Below, piece after piece: positions 1-7,870 of a stretch of DNA of 64,000 nucleotides. Source of the DNA: Woeseiaceae bacterium (GTDB lineage: Bacteria; Pseudomonadota; Gammaproteobacteria; Steroidobacterales; Woeseiaceae). The stretch is from NCBI GenBank assembly GCA_030066625.1, contig JASJBG010000001.1:28381-92380 (forward strand), given 5' to 3'. The number at the start of each line of letters is the position of its first letter. Position 1 is the first letter of the stretch. The notes beneath the pieces are model-generated. The model searched no databases, was not told the DNA's origin, and was given only the letters and a program-made list of their open reading frames with translations. The translations under genes and the position numbers were made by a program.

Positions 1-495
1 GCCGATCTTGGTCATCGCGAGTTTCGAGTCGGGCAGGTGCTCCAGCACGTGCCGCAGCACGACGACGTCGTACTGCTCGTTGTCCGGGTTCTCGTAATCG
101 AGGAAATTGCCGACGATGACGTCGAAACCCTGGTCCTCGCGAATATTGTTGGCGGCCTCCGCCGACAGCTCCATGCCGCGCACCTGCCAGCCGGCCTCGC
201 GCGCCGGGTACAGGAGGCCGCCCGAGCCGCAGCCGATATCCAGCAGCGTGCCTGGTTCCGGAGCGTGTTTCTGAAGGAAATCGAAGCTCTGACGGTTGTC
301 GCGGTTGTACTTGTGCTCGGTATCGAGCGGGCTCACGTAGGTCTCGGTGTACTGGGTCTGGTCCGTTCCGCAGTCGAGATCGTAATTCCACAGCGTGCAG
401 CGACCACAGCGATAGTAGTCGAGATTGCTGTGGCGCCCGTCGCGCATCCACAGGGTCAGGTCGTCGCTGCCACAGAGTCGGCATTCGGTAAGCAT
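1..495 (-). CDS. Class I SAM-dependent methyltransferase (3' part missing at window edge)
   Basis: The ORF track misses this gene because the frame runs off the left edge. Reading the minus strand from ATG at 495 gives MLTECRLCGS and, about 20 residues later, a second CxxC (CGRC), together a small N-terminal zinc-ribbon-like module. A class I methyltransferase core follows, with SAM-binding motif I LLDIGCGSGGLL and a later VVVLRHVLEHLPD segment. The frame stays open for all 165 codons to base 1. This two-part layout is typical of Methyltransf_11/23-type enzymes acting on small molecules or glycans; the substrate cannot be told. It diverges from the ECF sigma gene, with about 90 bp between the start codons. 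Confidence 0.85.
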   Translation of the reverse strand, partial: MLTECRLCGSDDLTLWMRDGRHSNLDYYRCGRCTLWNYDLDCGTDQTQYTETYVSPLDTEHKYNRDNRQSFDFLQKHAPEPGTLLDIGCGSGGLLYPAREAGWQVRGMELSAEAANNIREDQGFDVIVGNFLDYENPDNEQYDVVVLRHVLEHLPDSKLAMTKIG

Positions 496-584
496 GGCGT
501 GATTTTACACACCGAATGTGACGCAGCTTAAGTTTTCAGGCCCGTTTCCTTGTGCCCGCGCCCCTCGGGGCTAGACTCGGGCGC

Positions 585-1127
585 ATGAGTCCAACCAGCA
601 CCGAGGTCTTCGAACGCGTCGTGCGGCCGCACTTCGACCGGCTGTACCGGCTGGCGTGGCGCCTCGCCGGTAGCAAGGCCGAGGCCGAGGACCTGTTCCA
701 GGAGGTGCTGATCAAGGCCTTCGCGAAGCTCGACGAGCTCGTGACCATCGACGAACCGGGCTCATGGCTGAGCCGCGTGATGTACAACCTGTTCATCGAC
801 GAGCGGCGCCGCTTCAGCCGCCGGCGGCTGGTCATCGTCGAGGAAGGGCAGTTGCCGGGCGACGGCCTGGCCGCCTTCGAGGGCGGACCGACGCCCACCG
901 GCGACCACGAACGCCTCGAGAAATTCGAGCGTCTCGAACGGGCGCTCGACCAGCTCAGCGTCGAACATCGCATCATCGTGCTGCTGCACGACACCGAGGG
1001 CTACAAGCTGACGGAGATTGAAGCGCTGACGGGCACGCCCGTTGGAACGATAAAGTCGCGGCTGCACCGGGCGCGCGCCAGATTACGTCAAATACTCACC
1101 GACGATGGAACCCTTTCGTCGCCATGA
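585..1127 (+). CDS. RNA polymerase sigma factor, ECF subfamily
   Basis: A 180-residue sigma-70 family factor. Region 2 is at residues ~10-75 (LYRLAWRLAG, AEDLFQEVLIKAF, VMYNLFIDERRR) and region 4 at ~120-175 (LDQLSVEHRIIVLL, GTIKSRLHRARARL), with no region 1 or 3, which defines the ECF group. I chose ATG at 585 over the track's GTG at 552 because the extra 11 residues precede the usual ECF start. The next gene, 28 bp downstream, encodes a single-pass membrane protein of the kind that acts as its anti-sigma factor. The sigma factor should direct RNA polymerase to its own operon and other envelope genes; the signal is unknown. Confidence 0.9.
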   Translation: MSPTSTEVFERVVRPHFDRLYRLAWRLAGSKAEAEDLFQEVLIKAFAKLDELVTIDEPGSWLSRVMYNLFIDERRRFSRRRLVIVEEGQLPGDGLAAFEGGPTPTGDHERLEKFERLERALDQLSVEHRIIVLLHDTEGYKLTEIEALTGTPVGTIKSRLHRARARLRQILTDDGTLSSP

Positions 1128-1155
1128 ACGTGTAAGGGGCAAGAGAGCTCACACG

Positions 1156-1698
1156 ATGACTGACAACACGCAAAACACGGACGCCATGGAGCAGGAGCTC
1201 CTGGCATTGCTAAAGGACTACCCGATGCCCGACGCCACCGCAGGATTCTACGACCAGGCCTTGGTCCGCGCCGCCCACGAGGGCACGCGCCGACAGCGGA
1301 ATCGCTGGATCATGACCGGTTTCGGTGGCGCGGTAGCAGCAGGTCTCGCGATCCTCATTGTAAGCGGGACGTTCTTCCAGGCACCCGAAGCACCGGTCGC
1401 CGACCCCGGTATCCCCGGCGTGACGATCGCGCTCGCGGAGCCGCGCACCGTGAATCTCGTGTTTTCGTCAGCCGAGGCGCTCGATACGGCAACGCTGACC
1501 GTATCGCTGCCCCCAGGCATCGAGCTCGCCGGCTTCCCGGGCCAGAGTGAAGTGACCTGGGAGACGAGCCTCGCCGAGGGCAGGAACCTGCTGCCGCTCA
1601 AGCTGCTCGCCGTAACGCCGGCAGGGGGCGAAGTCCTCGCCCGCCTCGAACATGATGATCGTGACCGGACCTTCCGGTTGCGTGTGGACGTGAGTTAG
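1156..1698 (+). CDS. Putative membrane anti-sigma factor with periplasmic beta domain
   Basis: 180 residues from ATG 1156 (track start 1105 lies inside the sigma gene; a purine-rich AAGGGGCAAGAGAG precedes ATG 1156). Residues 1-50 are a soluble N-terminus, then one membrane helix (WIMTGFGGAVAAGLAILIV, ~50-72), then a ~105-residue extracytoplasmic part rich in predicted beta strands (TLTVSLPPGIELAGFPGQ). There is no HxxxCxxC zinc-binding anti-sigma motif. The assignment rests on topology and on its place directly behind an ECF sigma gene; I infer that it sequesters the sigma factor at the inner membrane and releases it on an envelope signal. Confidence 0.6.
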   Translation: MTDNTQNTDAMEQELLALLKDYPMPDATAGFYDQALVRAAHEGTRRQRNRWIMTGFGGAVAAGLAILIVSGTFFQAPEAPVADPGIPGVTIALAEPRTVNLVFSSAEALDTATLTVSLPPGIELAGFPGQSEVTWETSLAEGRNLLPLKLLAVTPAGGEVLARLEHDDRDRTFRLRVDVS

Positions 1699-1745
1699 GG
1701 ACACCGGACAAGGGATTCCGGCCAGAGGTTTTACGGAGCAAGACG

Positions 1746-2393
1746 ATGAAAGAATTCAATATTTTCCTGGCAACGCTGGTACTGACCGCGTTTGCGATGT
1801 ACCCGGCCTCTGCGCTGGCCGACGATCTCGATGATCTCGAGGTCACGATGGAAGTCTTCGACAACGAGGCGAGCTTCGACTCCGATATCGCCGAGATGCG
1901 TGGTCCCGAGGACGACGAACTCGACGACGTCGACGAGGACGACGAAGACGATCGAGAAGACGGCGATGCCGACGATGCTCGCGACGAAGAGGACGACGAG
2001 GACGAGCGCGACGAAGAAGAGTCGGCCGATATCGACGACGAGATGCGCGACGAAGAACGTGACGACGACTTCGAGGACGAGCTCGAAGAAGAGTCCGAGG
2101 AAGACTTCGACGGCGACGAGGACTTCCGTGAGGACGAAGAACTCGACGATAGCGAAGACGATTTCGAGGAAGAGGTCGGCGAAGACCTCGACCTGGAAGA
2201 CGAGTTTGACGATCGCGAAGAGGAAGAAGACGACATGGGCGACGACGATCTCGGCGATGACGAGATGGAAAGCGACATGGACGATTCCGCTGAAAGCGTC
2301 GACGAGCTCGAAGACGAGATGGACGACGATGGGTCGGACGACGACGGTGACGACCTCGGGGATGACGAGAGCAGCGACAGCGCTGACATCTAA
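1746..2393 (+). CDS. Exported polyacidic (Asp/Glu-rich) protein of unknown function
   Basis: Starts MKEFNIFLATLVLTAFAMYPASALA, a convincing Sec signal peptide with an ALA cleavage site, after GGAG at good spacing. By hand count about 119 of the 190 remaining residues are Asp or Glu (~63%), with almost no Lys, no Cys and hardly any hydrophobic residues, so the mature protein should be disordered and strongly anionic. It is third in a run behind an ECF sigma gene and its membrane partner, 47 bp from the latter, and is followed by two hairpins, so it is probably the structural output of that regulon. Cation (Ca2+ or metal) buffering, a matrix component or a biomineral nucleator are possibilities only. 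Confidence 0.8.
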   Translation: MKEFNIFLATLVLTAFAMYPASALADDLDDLEVTMEVFDNEASFDSDIAEMRGPEDDELDDVDEDDEDDREDGDADDARDEEDDEDERDEEESADIDDEMRDEERDDDFEDELEEESEEDFDGDEDFREDEELDDSEDDFEEEVGEDLDLEDEFDDREEEEDDMGDDDLGDDEMESDMDDSAESVDELEDEMDDDGSDDDGDDLGDDESSDSADI

Positions 2394-2402
2394 GGCTCTG
2401 GA

Positions 2403-2433
2403 ACGGCGGTCCGTGCTCTTCCCGGACCGCCGT
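2403..2433 (+). terminator. Perfect 11-bp hairpin behind the acidic-protein gene
   Basis: ACGGCGGTCCG and CGGACCGCCGT pair perfectly around a 9-nt loop, 9 bp after the acidic-protein stop codon. No T-run follows, so it may be an mRNA 3' stabilising structure rather than an intrinsic terminator. Confidence 0.5.
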
Positions 2434-2467
2434 CATTGAGTCGGGCCAGGGACGACCCGGACCATTT

Positions 2468-2500
2468 ATCCCCCGTCAGCTCGCGCTTTCGGGGGATTTT
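2468..2500 (+). terminator. Probable intrinsic terminator
   Basis: ATCCCCCG pairs with CGGGGGAT around a 14-nt loop and runs into TTTTC. It is the second hairpin after the acidic-protein gene and should separate the ECF operon from the TPR-barrel gene. Confidence 0.55.
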
Positions 2501-2573
2501 CTTGCCGGAATCCGGGACTGCGTCATAGTTTTTTCGGGCGCAGACGGTAGTCTTCAAAATCTGACATAACGCA

Positions 2574-4205
2574 TTGTTGTTAATCGCTTGGGGCCGAACG
2601 ATTTGCACGAACGCTAAAATTACCGCGTGGGTCGCGACCTGCCTGCTGTCGCTGCTTTCCGGGGCGGCATTCGCCATGACCGGCCCGCAGTATTTCGACG
2701 ATGGCAACCGCCTGTTTCGCGACGACCTGTACCACGCCGCGCTGCTGCGCTACCGGCAGGCCGCGGAGGCGGGCTACGACACGCCGCTGTTGCACTACAA
2801 CACCGGCGTCGCACACTACAAGGCCGGCCAGCATATCCGCGCGCGCGAGTCCCTGGAGAAGGCTCTTGCGTCGCCGACGCTCAGGGTCGTCACCACGTAC
2901 AACCTGGGCCTGAACGCCTACGCCCTCGGCGACCGCGACGAGGCGCTGAAGTGGTTTCGACTCGCCCGTGACCAGCAGCAGAACGAGCAGATCTCGAAAT
3001 ACGCCCGCATCGCTATCTCACGCATCCAGCGCGTGGAGATCGAGAACGACCCGATCATTCGTGAAGCGCGCAGACGCGAGAAGGAACGCCAGTTCGCGAA
3101 CCTCGAACTGCGTGCCCGTGTGAGCTTCGGCAACGACAGCAACGTATTTCGCAGCCCCAGCGAACCCTACATTGACTTCGCGGACCCGGCGCAGCCGACC
3201 GTCGTCCCGGTGGTGCAGTCGGGCGCCTTCATGCCCGTCTCCATGAGCGCCAAGTACCAGGTCAACGCGTATGAGAAAGAAGGTTTCTTCGGTGCCTACC
3301 GGCTCGCGGGCCGCTATTACCAGGACAAGGAGCTCGACAACGCCAACGAGTTCCTGCACGAACTGAGCTTCGGCAGCGAGTATCGCAATCGCGACGAGGA
3401 AAACGAGCGCGATCGACGCGTTTACTCGGCGTTTCGGATTGCGCAAAACGACGAAGTCTATTTCGACCCGGATGACGGCGGCTCGCGCGTCGTTAACGGT
3501 ACCGACATCTCGGATCGCTTCAAGTACGTTCGCTACGGACCCGAACTGACCTTCCGGCAGTCTTACCGGCGTTTCGCGCTGGGCCTGAAGGTCAAGGGCC
3601 AGCTGTGGGACTACGAAGAGGTCGAGGAGGTCCCTGCCTACGATCACGAGTACTTCCTTTTTGGCGGCTACGGCCAGTACAAGTTCACCCGCACGTCGCT
3701 GCTGCGATTCTCGGCGGACCGCTACACCCGCCGCTACTCGGACCGTCGCGCGCGTGACCTCGACGGCACGATCGACATCGACAACGACAACCTGCGCCTC
3801 GACTACCTCGACCTGGGCGTGACCGCGCGACAGCGCATCACGGACACGATGTGGTTCGGCGTCGAATATCAGCGCCGCGAGCGGACCGACCAATTCGTTG
3901 GTTACAACGACTACACGCGTGACAGCTACGGCGGCGAGATCCACCTGGGTCTCGGCGGGCGCTTCGACCTGGAAGCCTCCGGCTACTACCGCCTGTACAA
4001 CTTCCCGAATGCGTTCGCGTTCAACAACCCGGTCATCGGTGCAAAAACGCTCGAGTCCGTCGACATCAACGTGATCGCCACCTACCGGATGACCCGCAGC
4101 CTGTACCTCGTCTTCGAGGCCTCCGTGGACGAACGCGCGTCGACCGATACGCGCATCCAGTACGACCGCAACCAGTACGTTTTGGGAGTCCGTTGGGAGC
4201 CCTAG
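2574..4205 (+). CDS. TPR-repeat outer-membrane beta-barrel protein (Slam/DUF560-like architecture)
   Basis: About 540 residues. A signal peptide (core WVATCLLSLLSGAAFA) is followed by ~130 residues of TPR-like helical pairs (YFDDGNRLFRDDLYHAALLRY, LLHYNTGVAHYKAGQHIRARESL, YNLGLNAYALGDRDEALKWF). From ~residue 180, starting ARVSFGNDSNVF, come alternating beta strands with many aromatic residues to the C-terminus (YVLGVRWEP). TPR domain plus C-terminal barrel is the layout of surface-lipoprotein assembly modifiers (Slam), which move proteins to the cell surface; that is by architecture only. The start is uncertain: the frame offers TTG at 2574 and 2577 but no ATG or GTG before the signal peptide, and no clear ribosome site. 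Confidence 0.65.
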   Translation: MLLIAWGRTICTNAKITAWVATCLLSLLSGAAFAMTGPQYFDDGNRLFRDDLYHAALLRYRQAAEAGYDTPLLHYNTGVAHYKAGQHIRARESLEKALASPTLRVVTTYNLGLNAYALGDRDEALKWFRLARDQQQNEQISKYARIAISRIQRVEIENDPIIREARRREKERQFANLELRARVSFGNDSNVFRSPSEPYIDFADPAQPTVVPVVQSGAFMPVSMSAKYQVNAYEKEGFFGAYRLAGRYYQDKELDNANEFLHELSFGSEYRNRDEENERDRRVYSAFRIAQNDEVYFDPDDGGSRVVNGTDISDRFKYVRYGPELTFRQSYRRFALGLKVKGQLWDYEEVEEVPAYDHEYFLFGGYGQYKFTRTSLLRFSADRYTRRYSDRRARDLDGTIDIDNDNLRLDYLDLGVTARQRITDTMWFGVEYQRRERTDQFVGYNDYTRDSYGGEIHLGLGGRFDLEASGYYRLYNFPNAFAFNNPVIGAKTLESVDINVIATYRMTRSLYLVFEASVDERASTDTRIQYDRNQYVLGVRWEP

Positions 4206-4254
4206 AACCTGTTAGAATCGCGGGCTTCGCCACACCCTGGTCCGCGTTTCTTAC

Positions 4255-6426
4255 ATGGACGTCACGCCGATACTCGAACACCTGAACGACGCGCAGCGCG
4301 AGGCCGTCACGGCCCCCGACCAGCCGACGCTCGTGATTGCAGGTGCGGGCAGCGGCAAGACCCGGGTACTCGTTCACCGCGCCGCCTGGCTCATCGACGT
4401 CGAAGGCGTCAGCCCGAATGCCCTTTTGGCTGTAACCTTCACCAACAAAGCCGCGGCCGAGATGCGCAGCCGCATCGAGAACCTGCTCGGCATTCCCGTC
4501 CGGCACCTCTGGATCGGCACCTTTCACGGTCTTGCGCACCGGCTGCTCAGGCGCCACTGGCGCGAGGCGAAGCTGCCGCAGAACTTCCAGATCATCGATT
4601 CCGACGACCAGCAGCGACTGATCAAGCGGCTGCTGAGGAACCTGGGCGAGGACGACGGTCGCTGGCCGCCTCGCGAGATCCAGTGGTTCATCAACGCGCA
4701 GAAGGACGAAGGCCTGCGCCCGGAGCACATGGACGACGAGAACGACTCGGACCGGCGACAGAGGATCGTTTTCTACAAGGAATACCAGGCGCTGTGCGAG
4801 CGCGGCGGCCTCGTCGACTTCGCTGAGCTCCTGCTGCGCGCCCACGAGCTCTGGCGCGACAATCCCGAGCTGCTCGCGCACTACCAGCGACGCTTCCAGC
4901 ACCTGCTGGTCGACGAGTTCCAGGACACCAACGCGATCCAGTATGCCTGGCTGCGGCTCCTGGCCGGCAAGGACGGCATTCCCTTCGTCGTCGGCGACGA
5001 CGACCAGTCGATCTACCGCTGGCGGGGCGCCCGCGTCGAGCATATTCACCAATTCCAGAAGGACTTCCCGGGCACGGCAATCGTCAAACTCGAACAGAAC
5101 TACCGTTCGACGGCGACGATCCTCAATGCCGCCAACGCCGTCATTGCGAACAACAGCGCCCGCATGGGCAAGAACCTGTGGACCGAGGGCGCCGAGGGCG
5201 AGCCGATCAAGGTCTATGCCGCGTATAACGAGCGCGACGAAGCCGACTTCGTGATCGGTCGCCTGAAAGACTGGATCGCCCAGGGCAACGCGCGCGCCGA
5301 CGCCGCCATCCTGTATCGCTCCAACGCGCAGTCGCGAGTGCTCGAGGAAGGCCTCATCAACAGCGGCATCCCCTATCGCGTATACGGCGGCCTGCGGTTC
5401 TTCGAGCGCGCCGAGATCAAGGACGCGCTCGCCTACCTGCGGCTCATCGCCAGCCGTGACGACGACGCCTCGTTCGAGCGCGTCGTCAACAAGCCGACCC
5501 GCGGCATCGGTGCGCGCACGGTTGAGCTGATGCGCGAATACGCCCGCGCCAACAGCTGTTCGCTGTGGCGGGCCGCCGCCGCGCTGGCCAGCGACGAGCT
5601 CACCAGCCGGGCGGCCAACGCCGTGCTGGCGTTCATCCACCTGGTCGAGCGCATGGCAAACGAGGTTCGCGACCTCGAGCTCGAGGACAAGGTCGATCAC
5701 GTCATTCATGCCAGCGGGCTCATCGAGTTCTTCAAGAAGGACAAAGGCGAGAAAGGCGAGACCCGGGTCGAGAACCTGCTCGAACTCGTCAGCGCGGCAA
5801 AGAGCTTCGAGCCGGACCCGAACGAGGAGATGCCGCCGCTCGATGAATTTTTGTCGCACGCGGCGCTCGAGGCCGGCGAAGGACAGGCCGGCGCCTGGGA
5901 GGACTGTGTCCAGCTCATGACGATGCACTCCGCGAAAGGGCTGGAGTTTCCGCTCGTATTCCTGTCGGGCATGGAGGACGGCCTGTTCCCGCACCAGCGT
6001 TCCATCATGGACCCGAACGGCCTCGAGGAAGAGCGCCGGCTGTGCTACGTCGGCATCACGCGGGCGAAACAGACGCTGTACGTCACCTACGCCGAGCAGC
6101 GGCGGCTGCACGGCATGGACAACTACTCCGTGCCGTCCCGGTTCATCAACGAGATTCCGGCCGAATACGTAGAAGAAGTCCGACCGCGCGTACAGGTGTC
6201 GCGGCCGATGCCGGCGAGACAGCGCTATACCGGCCGACGCACGCCGGTCGACACCGGCGAGGACCTGGGCGTTCGCCTCGGCCAGCGGGTTCGGCACCAG
6301 AAATTCGGCGACGGCGTCGTGCTCAACTGCGAGGGTCAGGGCGCGCACATGCAGGTGCACGTCAATTTTGAGACAGAGGGCACGAAAATCCTCGTCTACC
6401 GATATGCGAATCTCGAACTGATGTAA
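4255..6426 (+). CDS. uvrD: DNA helicase II (UvrD), superfamily 1A 3'-5' helicase
   Basis: 723 residues, normal for UvrD. Helicase motifs appear in order: Walker A AGAGSGKT (~30), Ia AVTFTNKAAAEM, Ib IGTFHGLAHR, II VDEFQDTN, III VGDDDQSIYRWRGA, IV LEQNYRS, V MTMHSAKGLEFPLVFL, VI CYVGITRAK. The C-terminal ~50 residues (GQRVRHQKFGDGVVL) form the Tudor-like domain used to contact RNA polymerase. It unwinds nicked DNA in mismatch and nucleotide excision repair and clears RecA filaments and stalled polymerase. Rep and PcrA are close relatives, but the C-terminal domain and length favour UvrD. The large minus-strand ORF across it is a shadow. Confidence 0.95.
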   Translation: MDVTPILEHLNDAQREAVTAPDQPTLVIAGAGSGKTRVLVHRAAWLIDVEGVSPNALLAVTFTNKAAAEMRSRIENLLGIPVRHLWIGTFHGLAHRLLRRHWREAKLPQNFQIIDSDDQQRLIKRLLRNLGEDDGRWPPREIQWFINAQKDEGLRPEHMDDENDSDRRQRIVFYKEYQALCERGGLVDFAELLLRAHELWRDNPELLAHYQRRFQHLLVDEFQDTNAIQYAWLRLLAGKDGIPFVVGDDDQSIYRWRGARVEHIHQFQKDFPGTAIVKLEQNYRSTATILNAANAVIANNSARMGKNLWTEGAEGEPIKVYAAYNERDEADFVIGRLKDWIAQGNARADAAILYRSNAQSRVLEEGLINSGIPYRVYGGLRFFERAEIKDALAYLRLIASRDDDASFERVVNKPTRGIGARTVELMREYARANSCSLWRAAAALASDELTSRAANAVLAFIHLVERMANEVRDLELEDKVDHVIHASGLIEFFKKDKGEKGETRVENLLELVSAAKSFEPDPNEEMPPLDEFLSHAALEAGEGQAGAWEDCVQLMTMHSAKGLEFPLVFLSGMEDGLFPHQRSIMDPNGLEEERRLCYVGITRAKQTLYVTYAEQRRLHGMDNYSVPSRFINEIPAEYVEEVRPRVQVSRPMPARQRYTGRRTPVDTGEDLGVRLGQRVRHQKFGDGVVLNCEGQGAHMQVHVNFETEGTKILVYRYANLELM

Positions 6427-6469
6427 AATACCGGCCAGGGCAGGGCTGCCCTAAGGCCTTCTCAGAACA

Positions 6470-7846
6470 ATGAAAATTCTCATACTCGGTGCAGGACAGG
6501 TCGGTTCGTCCGCTGCCTATCACCTGTCCCGCGAGGAAGCGAACGAGGTCACGGTCGTCGACATGCGGCCCGAGGTCCTGCGCGAGCTACAGGACCGTCT
6601 CGATATCCGTACCGTTGTCGGCCACGCCGCCTATCCGGAAGTCCTCGAGCGCGCCGGCGCCAACGACGCCGACATCGTCGTCGCGCTGACCGACACCGAC
6701 GAGACCAACATGGTGGCCTGCCAGGTCGCCTACACGATGTTTCACACACCGACCAAGATCGCCCGCATCCGGGCGGCCGAGTACATGTCGGCGAACAAGC
6801 TGTTTACCCAGGACGCAATACCGATAGACGTGCGCATCAGTCCGGAGCAGCTGGTGTGCGAGTACGTCGAGCAGCTGATCCTGTACCCGGGTGCGACCCA
6901 GGTTCTCGATTTCGCCGACGGTCGTGTGCGTCTCGTCGGCGTTCTGGCGGATCGCGATGGCCTGCTGGTCGGCCAGCGCATTGCGACTCTGAAGGAACAT
7001 ATTCCGAACACGGAAGGCCGTATCGCGGCCATCTACCGCGGCGGCAAGGCGATGTTGCCCGACGGCGATACGGTCATCCAGGAAGGCGACGAAGTGTTCT
7101 TCATCGCGGACCGCAAGGACATTCGCGTTTTCATGAGCGAGATGCGCCGCCTCGAGGACCCGGTCCGCCGCGTGGTCATTGCCGGCGGCGGCAACATCGG
7201 TGTCCGGCTCGCGCTCGCGCTGGAGCAGACCAACCAGGTCAAGATCATCGAACGCGACATGCGGCGTGCGCGGCAGATCTCCGAGCAGGTCAACAAGGCA
7301 ATCGTGCTGGTCGGCGATGCCGCCGACGAGGAGCTGCTGCTCGAGGAGAACATCGACAACGTCGACGTATTCTGCGCGCTGACCAACTCAGAGGAGGCGA
7401 ACATCCTTAGCTCTATGCTCGCCAGGCGTCTTGGCGCGCACAAAGTAATGGCGCTGATCAACCGTGCCTCCTACGTCGACCTTGTCGAGTCCGGCAGCAT
7501 CGACATCGCTATTTCGCCGCAGCAGGTCACGATTGGTTCGCTGCTCGCCCACGTGCGTCGCGGCGACGTCGCGAAGGTACACTCGGTACGCAGGGGAGCC
7601 GCCGAGGCGATGGAAGCTATCGCGCACGGTTCCGAGGAAAACTCAAAGGTGGTAGGGCGCAGCATCGAGCAGATCGAGCTGCCGCCCGGCTCCGCCATCG
7701 TCGCACTGGTTCGCAACGACCGGGTGCTGATCGCGCATCACGACACAGTCATTGAGTCCGATGACCACGTCATCCTGTTCATGACGGATCGCCGCAAGAT
7801 CGAGCGTATCGAACAGCTCTTCCAGGTCGGCGTGTCCTTTGTCTGA
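6470..7846 (+). CDS. trkA: Trk potassium uptake system, cytoplasmic NAD-binding subunit TrkA
   Basis: 458 residues, the full length of proteobacterial TrkA, which is a tandem duplication: two Rossmann (RCK-N) modules, each followed by an RCK-C ligand domain. The first nucleotide motif is LILGAGQVGSS at residue ~4, the second VVIAGGGNIGVRLAL at ~233. It binds NAD(H) and ATP/ADP and gates the TrkH channel. trkH begins 24 bp downstream, so both parts of a constitutive low-affinity K+ importer are encoded together. A short GC hairpin (AGGGCAG/CTGCCCT) lies between uvrD and this start. Confidence 0.95.
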   Translation: MKILILGAGQVGSSAAYHLSREEANEVTVVDMRPEVLRELQDRLDIRTVVGHAAYPEVLERAGANDADIVVALTDTDETNMVACQVAYTMFHTPTKIARIRAAEYMSANKLFTQDAIPIDVRISPEQLVCEYVEQLILYPGATQVLDFADGRVRLVGVLADRDGLLVGQRIATLKEHIPNTEGRIAAIYRGGKAMLPDGDTVIQEGDEVFFIADRKDIRVFMSEMRRLEDPVRRVVIAGGGNIGVRLALALEQTNQVKIIERDMRRARQISEQVNKAIVLVGDAADEELLLEENIDNVDVFCALTNSEEANILSSMLARRLGAHKVMALINRASYVDLVESGSIDIAISPQQVTIGSLLAHVRRGDVAKVHSVRRGAAEAMEAIAHGSEENSKVVGRSIEQIELPPGSAIVALVRNDRVLIAHHDTVIESDDHVILFMTDRRKIERIEQLFQVGVSFV

Positions 7847-7870
7847 GCGCCGGGAGACAGCGACGGGACA

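Noticed and set aside
1598-2389. Ser-rich 263-aa minus-strand ORF and Arg-rich neighbours
   Set aside because: GAC/GAG-rich acidic codons read as TCG/TCC on the other strand; pure shadow of the acidic-protein gene.
4066-6360. 764-aa minus-strand ORF across uvrD
   Set aside because: It is the antisense of a complete UvrD with all helicase motifs; its translation has no recognisable domain and reflects high-GC codon structure.
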